From: Domibacillus robiginosus
GTDB lineage: Bacteria > Bacillota > Bacilli > Bacillales > Domibacillaceae
DNA: 64,000 bases
Assembly (NCBI RefSeq): GCF_000966195.1
Contig: NZ_LAHL01000005.1
Location: forward strand, 121,297 to 185,296
Direction: 5' to 3'
In this document: piece after piece, positions 1-8,441 of the stretch
Layout: every line of letters begins with the position of its first letter
How positions within the stretch are numbered: position 1 is the first letter of the stretch
Position numbers and translations under genes: made by a program
The notes under the pieces: generated by a model
What the model was told of the DNA's origin: nothing
The model's input: only the letters and a program-made list of their open reading frames with translations
Database searches by the model: none

Positions 1-41
1 ACTACTGTGACCGCACGTACATCTACAAGTTTCGGATTCAT
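1..41 (-). CDS. 5' end of a gene leaving the window at the left edge
   Basis: On the minus strand an ATG (complement of 39-41) is preceded at 7-8 nt by an AAAGGAG ribosome site (complement of about 48-55). The frame stays open to position 1, giving MNPKLVDVRAVTV. The spacing and site are typical of a genuine start, so this is probably a gene divergent from the monooxygenase at 154. Thirteen codons are too few to name a product. Confidence 0.5.
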   Translation of the reverse strand, partial: MNPKLVDVRAVTV

Positions 42-153
42 GATCTCAGCTCCTTTTTCCTCTCCTTTTCCCGCTTTTAAATGTTTTCACACCGTTTCCT
101 TTGGGAATAGCAATTGTAAAAACGATGAACAAACGTTATACAAGGAGGTCCTT

Positions 154-1479
154 GTGAAAACGAATGTGTTTATTTCCGGCGGCGGTGTCTCCGGTCTTCT
201 GCTCGGACTGATGCTTGCGCGAAATGGCATCGATGTAACCGTTGCTGAAAAAGATGCTAAACCGTCAGTCAAGTACAAAGGAGAGCTTCTTCAGCCCAAG
301 AGCTTAGAATTGATGAATCGAATCGGCCTTTTGGAAGAAGTGGAAGCGGCTGGATTCCCGATTCGGACAACTTCTATTACAGAGTATGATGGCAGCCGGG
401 TTCTCCAAAAAATAAAATACCATTACGAAAAGATCGACCATTCTTTTAACAAAGCGCTTATGGTGCCTCATGAAGAGCTGAAAGAAATCATCCGAAGGTG
501 TGCAGAAGCATACCCGTCTTTTCACTTTTTAAATCCGGCAAAATTCAACGGATTCCGCGAAGAAGGTATCCCAAAACGAACTGCCCTCGTTACGCATAAA
601 CAGCAGGGAGAACTGGAAATAAAAGCGGATTTTTTTATTGGGGCGGAAGGGAGAGTTTCGCCAGTCCGTAAAAGCCTTGGCATTCAGTTGACCGAAACGG
701 AGTATAACCACTACTTTTTAACCGTTACCTTTCCCCGGCCTGAGAGTATAACAGAAGGCGAAATGATTGTGAGAGGCCATTCTTTCCTTGGTCTTTTTCC
801 TCTTCCAGATTAGAGGGTGCGCACAGTGCTCCTCATTAAAAAAACAGAATACAAGGAAATGAAACGAAGCGGTCTTGATTCCTTTTACCGCTGTTATATC
901 GACTTAAAGCCTGAGCTTGACGGATATGTACAGCACATCAAAACATGGAAAGATATTCAGCTTATGATCCCGTCACGTCACAATGCGGATCGCTACATAG
1001 AGGGCAATTGCGCGCTTATAGGTGATGCTGTCCATACGGTTCACCCCATGGCGGGAGAAGGGATGAATCTGGCCATTCAAGATGCTTTTACACTTGGAGA
1101 GCTGCTTTCCTACATGTATGGAGCCCGCTGCCTGGATGCTGCCCAGCTGAAGCTGTATGAACAGGTACGTAAGCCTCGTGCTGAATTTTTATCGTCTCTT
1201 TCTCATTTGTCCGCCCTTGCTTACTCGTATTGGCAGGGACCATGGCCGCGCGTGCGTTCTCACGTACTGAAAAGAATTGAGCGTATACCTGCTCTTCACT
1301 ATAAGCATATGCTCAATATTTCAGGACTTGGTGTCTGGAAGGAAACACTTCTAGACCGCTTTATTCAAATTGGGCTTTTGCCGGGAAGTATTCTGCCGAA
1401 GGTGAACGGAAAAGAGCATCAATATACAGAACAGGATGATTATCCATGGAAAAAGAGGGGGAACTGGAATGATTGCTGA
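154..1479 (+). pseudogene. FAD-dependent monooxygenase interrupted by one in-frame TAG
   Basis: Two collinear pieces in the same frame make one flavoprotein of about 441 codons. The start is GTG 154, six nucleotides after AAGGAGGT (142-149); the frame extends further upstream but without a ribosome site. The N-terminal piece has the Rossmann FAD motif GGGVSGLLLGLMLA. The second piece has the FAD-ribityl GD motif (GDAVHTVHPMAGEG) of UbiH/PHBH-type hydroxylases. The only lesion is TAG at 811-813, after LFPLPD and before RVRTVLLIKK; no frameshift is needed. The end overlaps the methyltransferase start by 11 bases, so the two were translationally coupled. The pair could hydroxylate and then methylate an aromatic or quinone substrate (inference). 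A sequencing error or strain-specific nonsense mutation is the likely explanation. Confidence 0.75.
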
Positions 1480-2467
1480 ATATCGAAGCATGTGGGAAGC
1501 AAGAAACTGGCTCAAGAAAAATGAACCATTTTTGCCAACGTGGCAGGCTTATGTCGGCTACCGGCTTGATTTATTCCGAAAGCTGGCCAGCGGCGCCACG
1601 CTAGAATCGCTTGTAGCTGACTACGGCTATGAAGAAACGCTTCTACGTTCATGGGCCGATACCGGCATGGTGCTTGGTCATTTGAAAAAAGAGGGTGACC
1701 GGCTGATCCCTTCGAAAAAAATGCTGAAATTTTTTTCTCAAGGAAGTAATGAGGCGGTTGGCGAGCTGCTGAAGGAATTGTTTGAAATGCATATGCCATC
1801 CTTAATGAGTTATCCTAAGATGATGGAGTCCAATCAAAAAGGACAGTTTAACGGAGAAGATTTCGGCAAAACAGTAGCAGCGACTTCGGCTTTAATTCAA
1901 AAAAGAGCATTTGGCCACGTTCTGTCAGAAATCAACGCTCAAAAGCCGCAATGGGTACTCGATATCGGATGTGGCACAGGCGGCTACCTGATGAATCTGG
2001 CTGAGCGAATGAAGCAGGGAACTTTTGTCGGTGTGGACATCAGCAGGGAATGTGTTGACGAAGCCCGTCAACAAGCCGAAACAAAAGGTCTCGCTGAAAA
2101 AGTGAAATTTTATTATGCAGATATTAACACATGGGAAGTGCCAGACCAATTTTTTGATGTCATTATGATGAATAACCTCCTTCATTACTATTCTCCAGAT
2201 GCGCGTAAAGAGCTGCTTGCACGCGTATCCAGGCTGGTTAATCAAAACGGAACGGTTATTATGATCACGCCGCTTTACCTTGAACGAGGAGGGCAGCGGT
2301 TTTCAGCCGCTTTTAATTCATTTATGGAAGCACATGAAAATTTATATCCACTGCCTCGAAAGAAGGAACTAATTCGGGATGCAGCATCAGCAGGCCTTGA
2401 GCTAAAGTCCATTAAAACGGTCGTGCGTGAAGGAAGCTGGTATTGTATAAATTTTTCAAAAAAATAA
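1469..2467 (+). CDS. SAM-dependent methyltransferase
   Basis: A 332-residue class I methyltransferase. The SAM-binding motif I is VLDIGCGTGGYL (around residue 168), followed by an acidic strand end GVDIS and a post-motif region MNNLLHYY. The first 150 residues are helical and winged-helix-like, as in O-methyltransferases with an N-terminal dimerisation domain. ATG 1469 is chosen because AGAGGGGG lies just upstream; the in-frame ATG at 1436 lies inside the previous gene and has no site. Overlap with the interrupted monooxygenase indicates one transcript and a shared pathway. Substrate unknown. Confidence 0.8.
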   Translation: MIAEYRSMWEARNWLKKNEPFLPTWQAYVGYRLDLFRKLASGATLESLVADYGYEETLLRSWADTGMVLGHLKKEGDRLIPSKKMLKFFSQGSNEAVGELLKELFEMHMPSLMSYPKMMESNQKGQFNGEDFGKTVAATSALIQKRAFGHVLSEINAQKPQWVLDIGCGTGGYLMNLAERMKQGTFVGVDISRECVDEARQQAETKGLAEKVKFYYADINTWEVPDQFFDVIMMNNLLHYYSPDARKELLARVSRLVNQNGTVIMITPLYLERGGQRFSAAFNSFMEAHENLYPLPRKKELIRDAASAGLELKSIKTVVREGSWYCINFSKK

Positions 2468-2504
2468 GTATAATAGGAGAAACAACTAAAGCGAGGCGGA
2501 TAAA

Positions 2505-3335
2505 ATGGCGATTGGATATTTAAACGGACAGGTTATTAACTCTGATGATCCGGTGCTGCCAATTGATGAACGCGGACATCAGTTTGGCGATGGAGTGTAT
2601 GAATATATTCGTGTTTATGGCGGACGTCCATTTATGATGAAGGAGCATTTGGACCGCTTTTTCCGAAGCGCGGAAGCCATCAAGCTGAACCTGGACCAAT
2701 CACGGGAAGACATTGAGGCTATTACAAAAGACTTGATCGAGCGAAGCGGGCTGGCAGACTGCGACATCTATATGCAGGCAACACGCGGGATTGCACCGCG
2801 CAACCATTTGTTTCCGAACGTGCCGGCATCAATTTCAATGACTGTTAAGCCGTTTCGAATGATGGATGAAACGCTACGTGAAGAAGGGGCCGGCATTAAG
2901 CTTATGCCCGATGAACGCTGGCAAAACTGCTGGATTAAAACACTTAATCTTCTGCCCAATCTGCTGGCGAAGCAGGAGGCTTTTGAAGCGGGAGCATTCG
3001 AAGCAGTGCTTGTCCGTGATAATGTAGTCACGGAAGGATCAAGTTCAAATCTGTTTCTTGTTAAAGATGGAAAACTCATTACGCCGCCGGCGACAAAGCA
3101 CATTTTACACGGTATCACACGGATGGCTGTGATCGATATCGCAGCCGAGCTTGACATTCCAGTAGAAGAAAAAGCTTTTTCACCCGACGCTGTTTTCGAA
3201 GCAGACGAAGTGTTTTTAACAAGCACAGGCATTGAAATTGTGCCCGTCACCTCTGTTGATCGTCAAACGATAAGCGATGGAAAACCAGGGGAAATAACGA
3301 AAAAAATTTATGAAGCATTTATGAAGAGAGTATAA
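2505..3335 (+). CDS. dat: D-alanine aminotransferase
   Basis: 276 residues, the usual length for PLP fold-type IV D-amino-acid transaminases. It catalyses D-alanine + 2-oxoglutarate to pyruvate + D-glutamate, supplying D-amino acids for peptidoglycan. The N-terminus YLNGQVINSDDPVLPIDERG and the segment QFGDGVYEYIRVYGG are characteristic. The catalytic lysine is expected in the IKTLNLLPN segment near residue 146, and the phosphate-binding part is VTEGSSSNLFLV. Branched-chain aminotransferases and aminodeoxychorismate lyases share the fold, but length and N-terminus favour Dat. A terminator follows directly, so it ends the first transcription unit. Confidence 0.85.
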   Translation: MAIGYLNGQVINSDDPVLPIDERGHQFGDGVYEYIRVYGGRPFMMKEHLDRFFRSAEAIKLNLDQSREDIEAITKDLIERSGLADCDIYMQATRGIAPRNHLFPNVPASISMTVKPFRMMDETLREEGAGIKLMPDERWQNCWIKTLNLLPNLLAKQEAFEAGAFEAVLVRDNVVTEGSSSNLFLVKDGKLITPPATKHILHGITRMAVIDIAAELDIPVEEKAFSPDAVFEADEVFLTSTGIEIVPVTSVDRQTISDGKPGEITKKIYEAFMKRV

Positions 3336-3366
3336 AAAAGTCTCCTTAACGGGAGGCTTTTTTTAT
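3335..3366 (+). terminator. intrinsic terminator after dat
   Basis: The stem AGTCTCC/GGGAGGCT around a TTAAC loop is extended by A/T pairs and runs into TTTTTTTATTTTT. Confidence 0.8.
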
Positions 3367-3370
3367 TTTT

Positions 3371-3399
3371 GAATAGAATTTTCTGAAAATAATCTATTC
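3371..3399. promoter_or_regulatory. nested palindrome upstream of the pyrimidine-degradation genes
   Basis: Outer arms GAATAGA (3371-3377) and TCTATTC (3393-3399) enclose an inner inverted repeat ATTTTC-T-GAAAAT (3378-3390), with a two-base bulge. It lies about 85 bp upstream of the carbamoylase start and after the dat terminator, so it is not part of that terminator. The symmetry suggests a repressor or activator site for the downstream gene. No known consensus is recognised. Confidence 0.4.
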
Positions 3400-3482
3400 A
3401 ATTTGAAAAGGATATGCCATAATGAAAAATACGTTTTATTAATTGCGTTATTTTAAAAAATATTTTTGGGAGGTAATGCAAT

Positions 3483-4709
3483 ATGAACGATCAAAAATTA
3501 AAGATTAATGGTTTGCGTTTACAGAAAACCCTTGAGTCGTTTGCGGATTTCGGCCGGACCGAGCGAAACGGGGTCACGCGGCTGGCTTTATCGGAAGAGG
3601 ACCGGCGAGCGCGTGACTATTTCCGGTCATGCTGCGAGGAGATCGGTCTTGCTGTATCAGTCGATGACATGGGAAACATGTATGGCATGCTTGCGGGACG
3701 GGAAAACAAGCCGCCGGTTGTGATGGGCTCACACCTTGATTCGGTAAAAAAAGGCGGGCGCTTTGACGGGGTGCTGGGTGTGGCCGCAGGGCTTGAAGTG
3801 ATGCGGACACTGGTAGAAAACGGCGTGGAGTCGATCATGCCCATTGCAGTCATGAATATGACCAATGAAGAAGGCGCCCGATTCGAACCGTCGATGATGG
3901 CGTCAGGGGTGCTTTCCGGAAAGTTTAACAAAAAGGAAATGCTCGCAAAAAAGGACGCAGACGGCATTACATTCGAGGAAGCATTGCAATCGTCTGGCTA
4001 CGAGGGCTCCGTTCAAAACAGGCTGAAGGAAGCCTCGGCTTTCTTGGAATTACATATTGAGCAGGGACCCATCCTCGAAAAAGAAAGCTTGTCGATTGGG
4101 ATTGTTGAATGTGTGCTCGGTATGGTCTGTTATGAAATTGAAGTGACAGGTGAATCGGATCACGCCGGCACGACGCCGATGTCGATGCGTAACGATGCCC
4201 TGTTTGCGGCTGTAGATTTAATGAAGGAAGCCAGAGAAAAACTGGCGGCGCTGGGTGATGACCTCGTATATACGATCGGCCGCGTGAATGTGTCGCCGAA
4301 TATTCATACGGTCATTCCAAACAAGGTTGTTTTTTCATTGGAAGCACGGCATACATCAGCTGAGGTCATTAAAAAAGTAGAAGAAATCATTCAGGAGATG
4401 CAGGAGTCTGAACAAAGAGCAGCATGCGAGGTAACACCCCGAAAATTGTGGAGCCGTGATACGGTTTGGTTTGAGCCGGCACTTTGTGATGCATTTGAAC
4501 AGTCAGCAGCCTCACTCGGTTTTTCTCATAAAAGGATGGTCAGCGGGGCGGGGCATGATGCACAGTTTATGGCTTCCTACATTCCGTCAGCGATGATTTT
4601 TGTGCCAAGCGTAAATGGAAAAAGCCATGATGAGGATGAATTAACGTCGTGGGAAGACTGCGAAAGAGGAGTCAATGTGCTATTGGACACTGTGCTTTCA
4701 CTTATTTGA
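3483..4709 (+). CDS. N-carbamoyl-L-amino-acid hydrolase / beta-ureidopropionase (M20 family)
   Basis: 408 residues, the standard length for metal-dependent N-carbamoyl hydrolases. The dinuclear-metal motifs are visible in order: GSHLDSVKKGGRFDG (His, Asp), NEEGARF (catalytic Glu and metal Glu), LELHIEQGPILE (His) and C-terminal SGAGHDAQFMA (His). The dimerisation insert carries GESDHAGTTPM. Start ATG 3483 follows GGGAGG. Next to dihydropyrimidinase and dihydropyrimidine dehydrogenase it most likely opens N-carbamoyl-beta-alanine to beta-alanine, CO2 and ammonia, the third step of reductive uracil breakdown. Allantoate amidohydrolase is a sister activity that cannot be excluded from sequence alone. 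Confidence 0.85.
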   Translation: MNDQKLKINGLRLQKTLESFADFGRTERNGVTRLALSEEDRRARDYFRSCCEEIGLAVSVDDMGNMYGMLAGRENKPPVVMGSHLDSVKKGGRFDGVLGVAAGLEVMRTLVENGVESIMPIAVMNMTNEEGARFEPSMMASGVLSGKFNKKEMLAKKDADGITFEEALQSSGYEGSVQNRLKEASAFLELHIEQGPILEKESLSIGIVECVLGMVCYEIEVTGESDHAGTTPMSMRNDALFAAVDLMKEAREKLAALGDDLVYTIGRVNVSPNIHTVIPNKVVFSLEARHTSAEVIKKVEEIIQEMQESEQRAACEVTPRKLWSRDTVWFEPALCDAFEQSAASLGFSHKRMVSGAGHDAQFMASYIPSAMIFVPSVNGKSHDEDELTSWEDCERGVNVLLDTVLSLI

Positions 4710-4711
4710 TG

Positions 4712-4750
4712 AAAAGGACTCGATCACTTATAGTGATCGAGTCCTTTTTT
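4712..4750. terminator. bidirectional terminator with a 17-bp perfect stem
   Basis: The arms 4712-4728 (AAAAGGACTCGATCACT) and 4732-4748 are perfectly complementary around a TAT loop, with T runs on both strands. It ends the carbamoylase transcript. On the other strand it overlaps the last codons of the convergent gene (stop at 4724-4726). Confidence 0.9.
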
Positions 4751-5101
4751 AAAGATTTCCAGAATGATATCGTGCTGTGTTTTACTCATTACGTGCTGTC
4801 GGATTTCGTTCAGCTCGGCGACAAGGCCGGCATCCAAATGCAGGTTAATGGTTTTTCCTCTATCAGCTTGCTGAACATCATAACCGCCTTCACGTTTTTT
4901 TACCTGTCCTTCGAGCACCGTGATCAAGTCAAAGGAAACACTGTCAGGCACCTGGATGAGGCTGCCCTCGAAAAAAATTTCCTTGGCATCGCTGGAAAAG
5001 GAAATGGTAATGGGATGACCACTGTTACGGTTTTCATCTCGAATGAGCCGGGCTTTTTCCTGGCAAGCCGGCGTATTTGGAACGGCAATTTTGGCTTTCA
5101 T
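4724..5101 (-). CDS. uncharacterised protein with a ribbon-helix-helix-like C-terminus
   Basis: 125 residues; the family is not recognised. The C-terminal 45 residues run GKTINLHLDAGLVAELNEIR, then a second helix KTQHDIILEIFKKGLDHY. This strand-helix-helix pattern resembles CopG/Arc-type DNA-binding proteins. The N-terminal 80 residues look like a mixed alpha/beta domain. The ATG is one base past the TAA of the upstream HTH gene, so the two are coupled. The pair lies on the strand opposite the pyrimidine-degradation genes that flank it. A role in their regulation is only inference from position. Confidence 0.7.
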   Translation of the reverse strand: MKAKIAVPNTPACQEKARLIRDENRNSGHPITISFSSDAKEIFFEGSLIQVPDSVSFDLITVLEGQVKKREGGYDVQQADRGKTINLHLDAGLVAELNEIRQHVMSKTQHDIILEIFKKGLDHYK

Positions 5102-5102
5102 C

Positions 5103-5603
5103 TTACACCTCTTCTTTTCGCAAATTGGCTTCTTTTACGCCGGTTTTTATCTCAAATGTTGATTCTATCTGAACGGTATAGCGAAATTCTCCTCGTTTCA
5201 GCGACGCATCCATAACCATCGCATACTCCGGCCCAAGAAGCACCCGGTCCAGCACATCAAAAGCAGGAGCTAAATACCCTTTTTCGTACAGGAAGCTGTA
5301 TACGGCTTCTTTCGGATAAAGGAATCGCTTTTTTCCCTGCTTTGTGCGCAGTGCCGGGAAAGCCTGCTTTTCATCCAGCACCTCACCAAGATAGCCTTCA
5401 TCTGCCCATCGTTTAATCGTTGACATATTTAATTCGCGGCCGGTTTGCTTTTGGATAAGCTCAATGATTTCCTTGGATGAGACGAACCGTCTGCGTTCTT
5501 CTTCTTGTTCAGCGACAGCTGCCAGCTGGATGCGAAGCTGTTCAAGCTCGGATTCGTATTCATGGATTCGCTGCTCCAATTCATTCTTTTTCACATCTGT
5601 CAC
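5103..5603 (-). CDS. MerR-like helix-turn-helix protein with N-terminal coiled coil
   Basis: 166 residues. Residues 1-40 are a heptad-like, charged coiled coil (KKNELEQRIHEYESELEQLR). Next comes a winged-helix/MerR-like segment, VSSKEIIELIQKQTGRELNMSTIKRWADEGYL, then KKRFLYPKEAVYSFLYEKGY, which matches the wing plus helix of MerR or excisionase-type DNA-binding folds. The C-terminal 45 residues are strand-rich and of unknown role. It is transcribed divergently from preT across about 160 bp and is coupled to the downstream ribbon-helix-helix-like gene. It could be the local regulator of pyrimidine catabolism, but the family is not recognised. Confidence 0.7.
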   Translation of the reverse strand: MTDVKKNELEQRIHEYESELEQLRIQLAAVAEQEEERRRFVSSKEIIELIQKQTGRELNMSTIKRWADEGYLGEVLDEKQAFPALRTKQGKKRFLYPKEAVYSFLYEKGYLAPAFDVLDRVLLGPEYAMVMDASLKRGEFRYTVQIESTFEIKTGVKEANLRKEEV

Positions 5604-5762
5604 TTCTTCCGTTGGTAGTCTCTTTATCCTACACCAAATGAATATCCTTTGTCAGAAAATATATCAAAAATGATGTGTTCTTTTTTTGTTTGCTGTATAA
5701 ATATTTTAAGATGCAATCAATAAATGATCAATAGACAGAAAACATGCAAGGGGGAATAAATA

Positions 5763-7145
5763 ATGCACATGAATCGAATGAAGAACCGTTCTATTTCACT
5801 GTCGGACCTGTCCCAAAATTTTCAAGAGATCGAACCGGATTTAACTGCCAAGGAAGCAATGGATGAAGCGAACCGCTGCTTGTACTGTTATGATGCGCCT
5901 TGTATTACTGCTTGTCCCACCTCTATTAACATCCCATCATTTATTAAAAAAATCGCTTCTGGCAATTTAAAAGGATCGGCGAAAGTCATTATGGAAGCCA
6001 ATCCAGTCGGTGCAAGCTGTGCGCGTGTTTGTCCGACGGAAGAATTGTGCGAGGGTGCCTGTGTCCTGAATGATGCATCACAGCCAATCATGATCGGCAA
6101 CCTGCAGCGTCATGCCACGAACTGGGCAATACATAATCGCGCACAGCTGTTTAAGGCGGGAGAAAAAAACGGCAAGTCCGTGGCCATTATTGGCGGTGGG
6201 CCGGCGGGACTGTCTTCAGCGCGCGAGCTGGCGCGTCTTGGATTTGAGGTCACTATTTTCGAAGCCAAGGATAAAGCGGGCGGCCTCGATACGCACGGTA
6301 TTGTTTCATTTCGTCTTCCGCAGCGCGTTTCGATGTGGGAGGTCGAGCAGGTAGAAAGCTTAGGTGTCAAGATTCGCACAAACACAATGGTTGGACGGGA
6401 TATCAGCCCTGATGAACTGTTAGCCGAATATGACGCGGTAGTCCTTGCGATTGGCATGGCAAATGTTCCGCCTCTCGGCATTGGGGGGGAAGACGCAAAA
6501 GAAGTATATGATGCAATCGAATTTGTTGAATCCACCAAAACACCTCCTATGGATACTCATTTAATCGGTAAAAAAGTGGTAATCATCGGCGCTGGCAATA
6601 CAGCGATCGATGCGGCAACCTGTTCAGTACGGCTTGGTGCTGCCAATGTGAAAATGCTGTACCGCCGAACAGAAGAAGAGATGACGGCGTACGAATTTGA
6701 ATACGAGTTCGCCAAGCAGGAAGGAGTGGAATTTCGCTGGCTCACACAGCCGGTCGGCATTGTGAAAAATGAAGCAGGTGCAGTAAAAGGGGTAATCTGT
6801 CTCCGAATGGAGCTTGGTGCTGCTGATGAATCTGGCCGCCGCCGGCCCACACCAGTCCAGGGGTCCGAATTTACGGTAGAAGCCGATGCCGTTGTTTGTG
6901 CTATTGGCCAGACGCGTTACCTTTCTCTTATTGAAGCGTTCGGTTTAACACACAAGTGGGGCACGGTCAAAGTGGACCTCGCTACACTTCAAACGTCTAA
7001 CCCGAAAGTGTACGCAGCAGGCGATGTGATTTTCGGTGACGGGCAAGGAGACGCCATGGTCGTCACAGCGGCAGAGCAGGGGAAACAAGCTGCTTACTCG
7101 ATTTACAAACAGCTTATTGGCTTAAGCATGGTGCAAACATCTTAA
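5763..7145 (+). CDS. preT: NAD-dependent dihydropyrimidine dehydrogenase, PreT subunit
   Basis: 460 residues, similar to the glutamate-synthase small-subunit family. Two N-terminal 4Fe-4S cysteine sets are visible (CLYCYDAPCITACP around residue 40 and CARVCPTEELCEGAC around 90). An FAD Rossmann motif (AIIGGGPAGLSSA) is near 140 and an NAD(P) motif (VVIIGAGNTAIDAA) near 275. A C-terminal AAGDVIFGDG closes the FAD domain. With PreA it reduces uracil or thymine to the dihydropyrimidine with NADH in the cytoplasm, the first step of the reductive pathway. GGGGGA lies just before ATG 5763; an ATG two codons later is an alternative. First gene of the catabolic operon. Confidence 0.9.
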   Translation: MHMNRMKNRSISLSDLSQNFQEIEPDLTAKEAMDEANRCLYCYDAPCITACPTSINIPSFIKKIASGNLKGSAKVIMEANPVGASCARVCPTEELCEGACVLNDASQPIMIGNLQRHATNWAIHNRAQLFKAGEKNGKSVAIIGGGPAGLSSARELARLGFEVTIFEAKDKAGGLDTHGIVSFRLPQRVSMWEVEQVESLGVKIRTNTMVGRDISPDELLAEYDAVVLAIGMANVPPLGIGGEDAKEVYDAIEFVESTKTPPMDTHLIGKKVVIIGAGNTAIDAATCSVRLGAANVKMLYRRTEEEMTAYEFEYEFAKQEGVEFRWLTQPVGIVKNEAGAVKGVICLRMELGAADESGRRRPTPVQGSEFTVEADAVVCAIGQTRYLSLIEAFGLTHKWGTVKVDLATLQTSNPKVYAAGDVIFGDGQGDAMVVTAAEQGKQAAYSIYKQLIGLSMVQTS

Positions 7146-7159
7146 AGGGGGAGATCCAT

Positions 7160-8422
7160 ATGGCAGACTTACACGTAAATTTCGCAGGTATTAAAGCACC
7201 AAACCCATTCTGGCTTGCATCCGCGCCGCCGACCAATTCCGGTTACCAGGTTCAGCGGGCATTTGAAGCAGGCTGGGGCGGAGCGGTATGGAAAACACTT
7301 GGAGATCCAATTATCAATACGTCTTCCCGGTTTGCGGCAATGCATTTTAACGGCCAGCGGGTAGCCGGCTTTAACAACATTGAATTAATTACCGACCGTC
7401 CGCTCGAAGTGAATTTAAAAGAAATTTATGAAACGAAAAAACGATTTCCCAATCATGCAGTGATTGCTTCTCTCATGGTGGAACCGAAACAGGAAAAATG
7501 GCATGAAATTGTGAAAAAAGCAGAAGCGGCCGGGGTTGACGGGCTTGAGTTGAACTTTGGCTGTCCGCATGGCATGGCGGAACGGGGAATGGGTGCCGCA
7601 TCCGGGCAGGTGCCAGATCTGGTTCAAAAGCAGACGACGTGGGCAAAGGAAGCAGCCCGTACGCCGGTTATTGTCAAGCTGACACCGAACATTACCGACA
7701 TTACCGCTACAGCCTGGGCAGCGGTTCAGGGCGGGGCAGATGCTATCAGCATGATTAATACGATTAACAGCCTGGCTGGTGTGGATCTGGATTCATGGAA
7801 TACCGTACCGAATGTAGCCGGAAAAGGAGCACATGGTGGCTACTGCGGCCCAGCGGTGAAGCCCATTGCCTTGAACATGGTTGCAGAATGTGCGCGTAAT
7901 CCTGAAATTAATGTGCCAATCTCAGGCATTGGCGGCATTGGCACGTGGAAGGACGCAGCCGAGTTTCTTTTAATGGGCGCGGGCAGCGTGCAGGTGTGTA
8001 CAGCGGCGATGCACCACGGATTCAGTATTGTAGAAGATATGATCGACGGCTTGAGCAATTATCTCGACAGCAAAGGGCTTGCTTCTGTTGAAGAATTAAT
8101 TGGCCGGACTGTCCCGCGCTACTCCGACTGGGGCAATCTTGATTTAAATTACAAGGTAGTAGCCCATATTAACCGGAATACGTGCATCAACTGCAACAAA
8201 TGCCATATTGCCTGTGAAGACACGGCGCATCAGTGTATTGATATGCTGACGTCTGCTGACGGCAATAAATATTTGCAGGTGCGCGAGGAGGACTGTGTCG
8301 GCTGCAATCTTTGCTCGATTGTCTGCCCGGTGGACGGTGCAATCGATATGATCGAAATTCCAAATGGTCCGCCAATGACGTGGAATGAACGCCAGATCGC
8401 GATTAAACAGCCGATTGTTTAA
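7160..8422 (+). CDS. preA: NAD-dependent dihydropyrimidine dehydrogenase, PreA subunit
   Basis: 420 residues. The first 310 form a dihydroorotate-dehydrogenase-like FMN barrel, with ELNFGCPHG, VKLTPN and ISGIGGIGTW segments. Two ferredoxin clusters follow at the C-terminus, CINCNKCHIACEDTAHQC and CVGCNLCSIVCP. The barrel holds the pyrimidine site and the clusters carry electrons from PreT. It starts 14 bases after preT with GGGGGAG upstream, so the two subunits are co-translated. Length and domain order match bacterial PreA. Confidence 0.92.
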   Translation: MADLHVNFAGIKAPNPFWLASAPPTNSGYQVQRAFEAGWGGAVWKTLGDPIINTSSRFAAMHFNGQRVAGFNNIELITDRPLEVNLKEIYETKKRFPNHAVIASLMVEPKQEKWHEIVKKAEAAGVDGLELNFGCPHGMAERGMGAASGQVPDLVQKQTTWAKEAARTPVIVKLTPNITDITATAWAAVQGGADAISMINTINSLAGVDLDSWNTVPNVAGKGAHGGYCGPAVKPIALNMVAECARNPEINVPISGIGGIGTWKDAAEFLLMGAGSVQVCTAAMHHGFSIVEDMIDGLSNYLDSKGLASVEELIGRTVPRYSDWGNLDLNYKVVAHINRNTCINCNKCHIACEDTAHQCIDMLTSADGNKYLQVREEDCVGCNLCSIVCPVDGAIDMIEIPNGPPMTWNERQIAIKQPIV

Positions 8423-8441
8423 TGAAAAGGAGTGAATGAAA

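Noticed and set aside
811..813. Programmed TAG read-through or pyrrolysine insertion in the monooxygenase
   Set aside because: Pyrrolysine is not expected in Bacillaceae, no downstream structure is evident, and simple mutation or sequencing error explains it.
4649..5215. A 188-codon open frame on the plus strand between the carbamoylase gene and preT
   Set aside because: It is antisense to the two coupled minus-strand genes, which have proper starts and share a terminator; the plus-strand frame begins inside the carbamoylase gene without a ribosome site.
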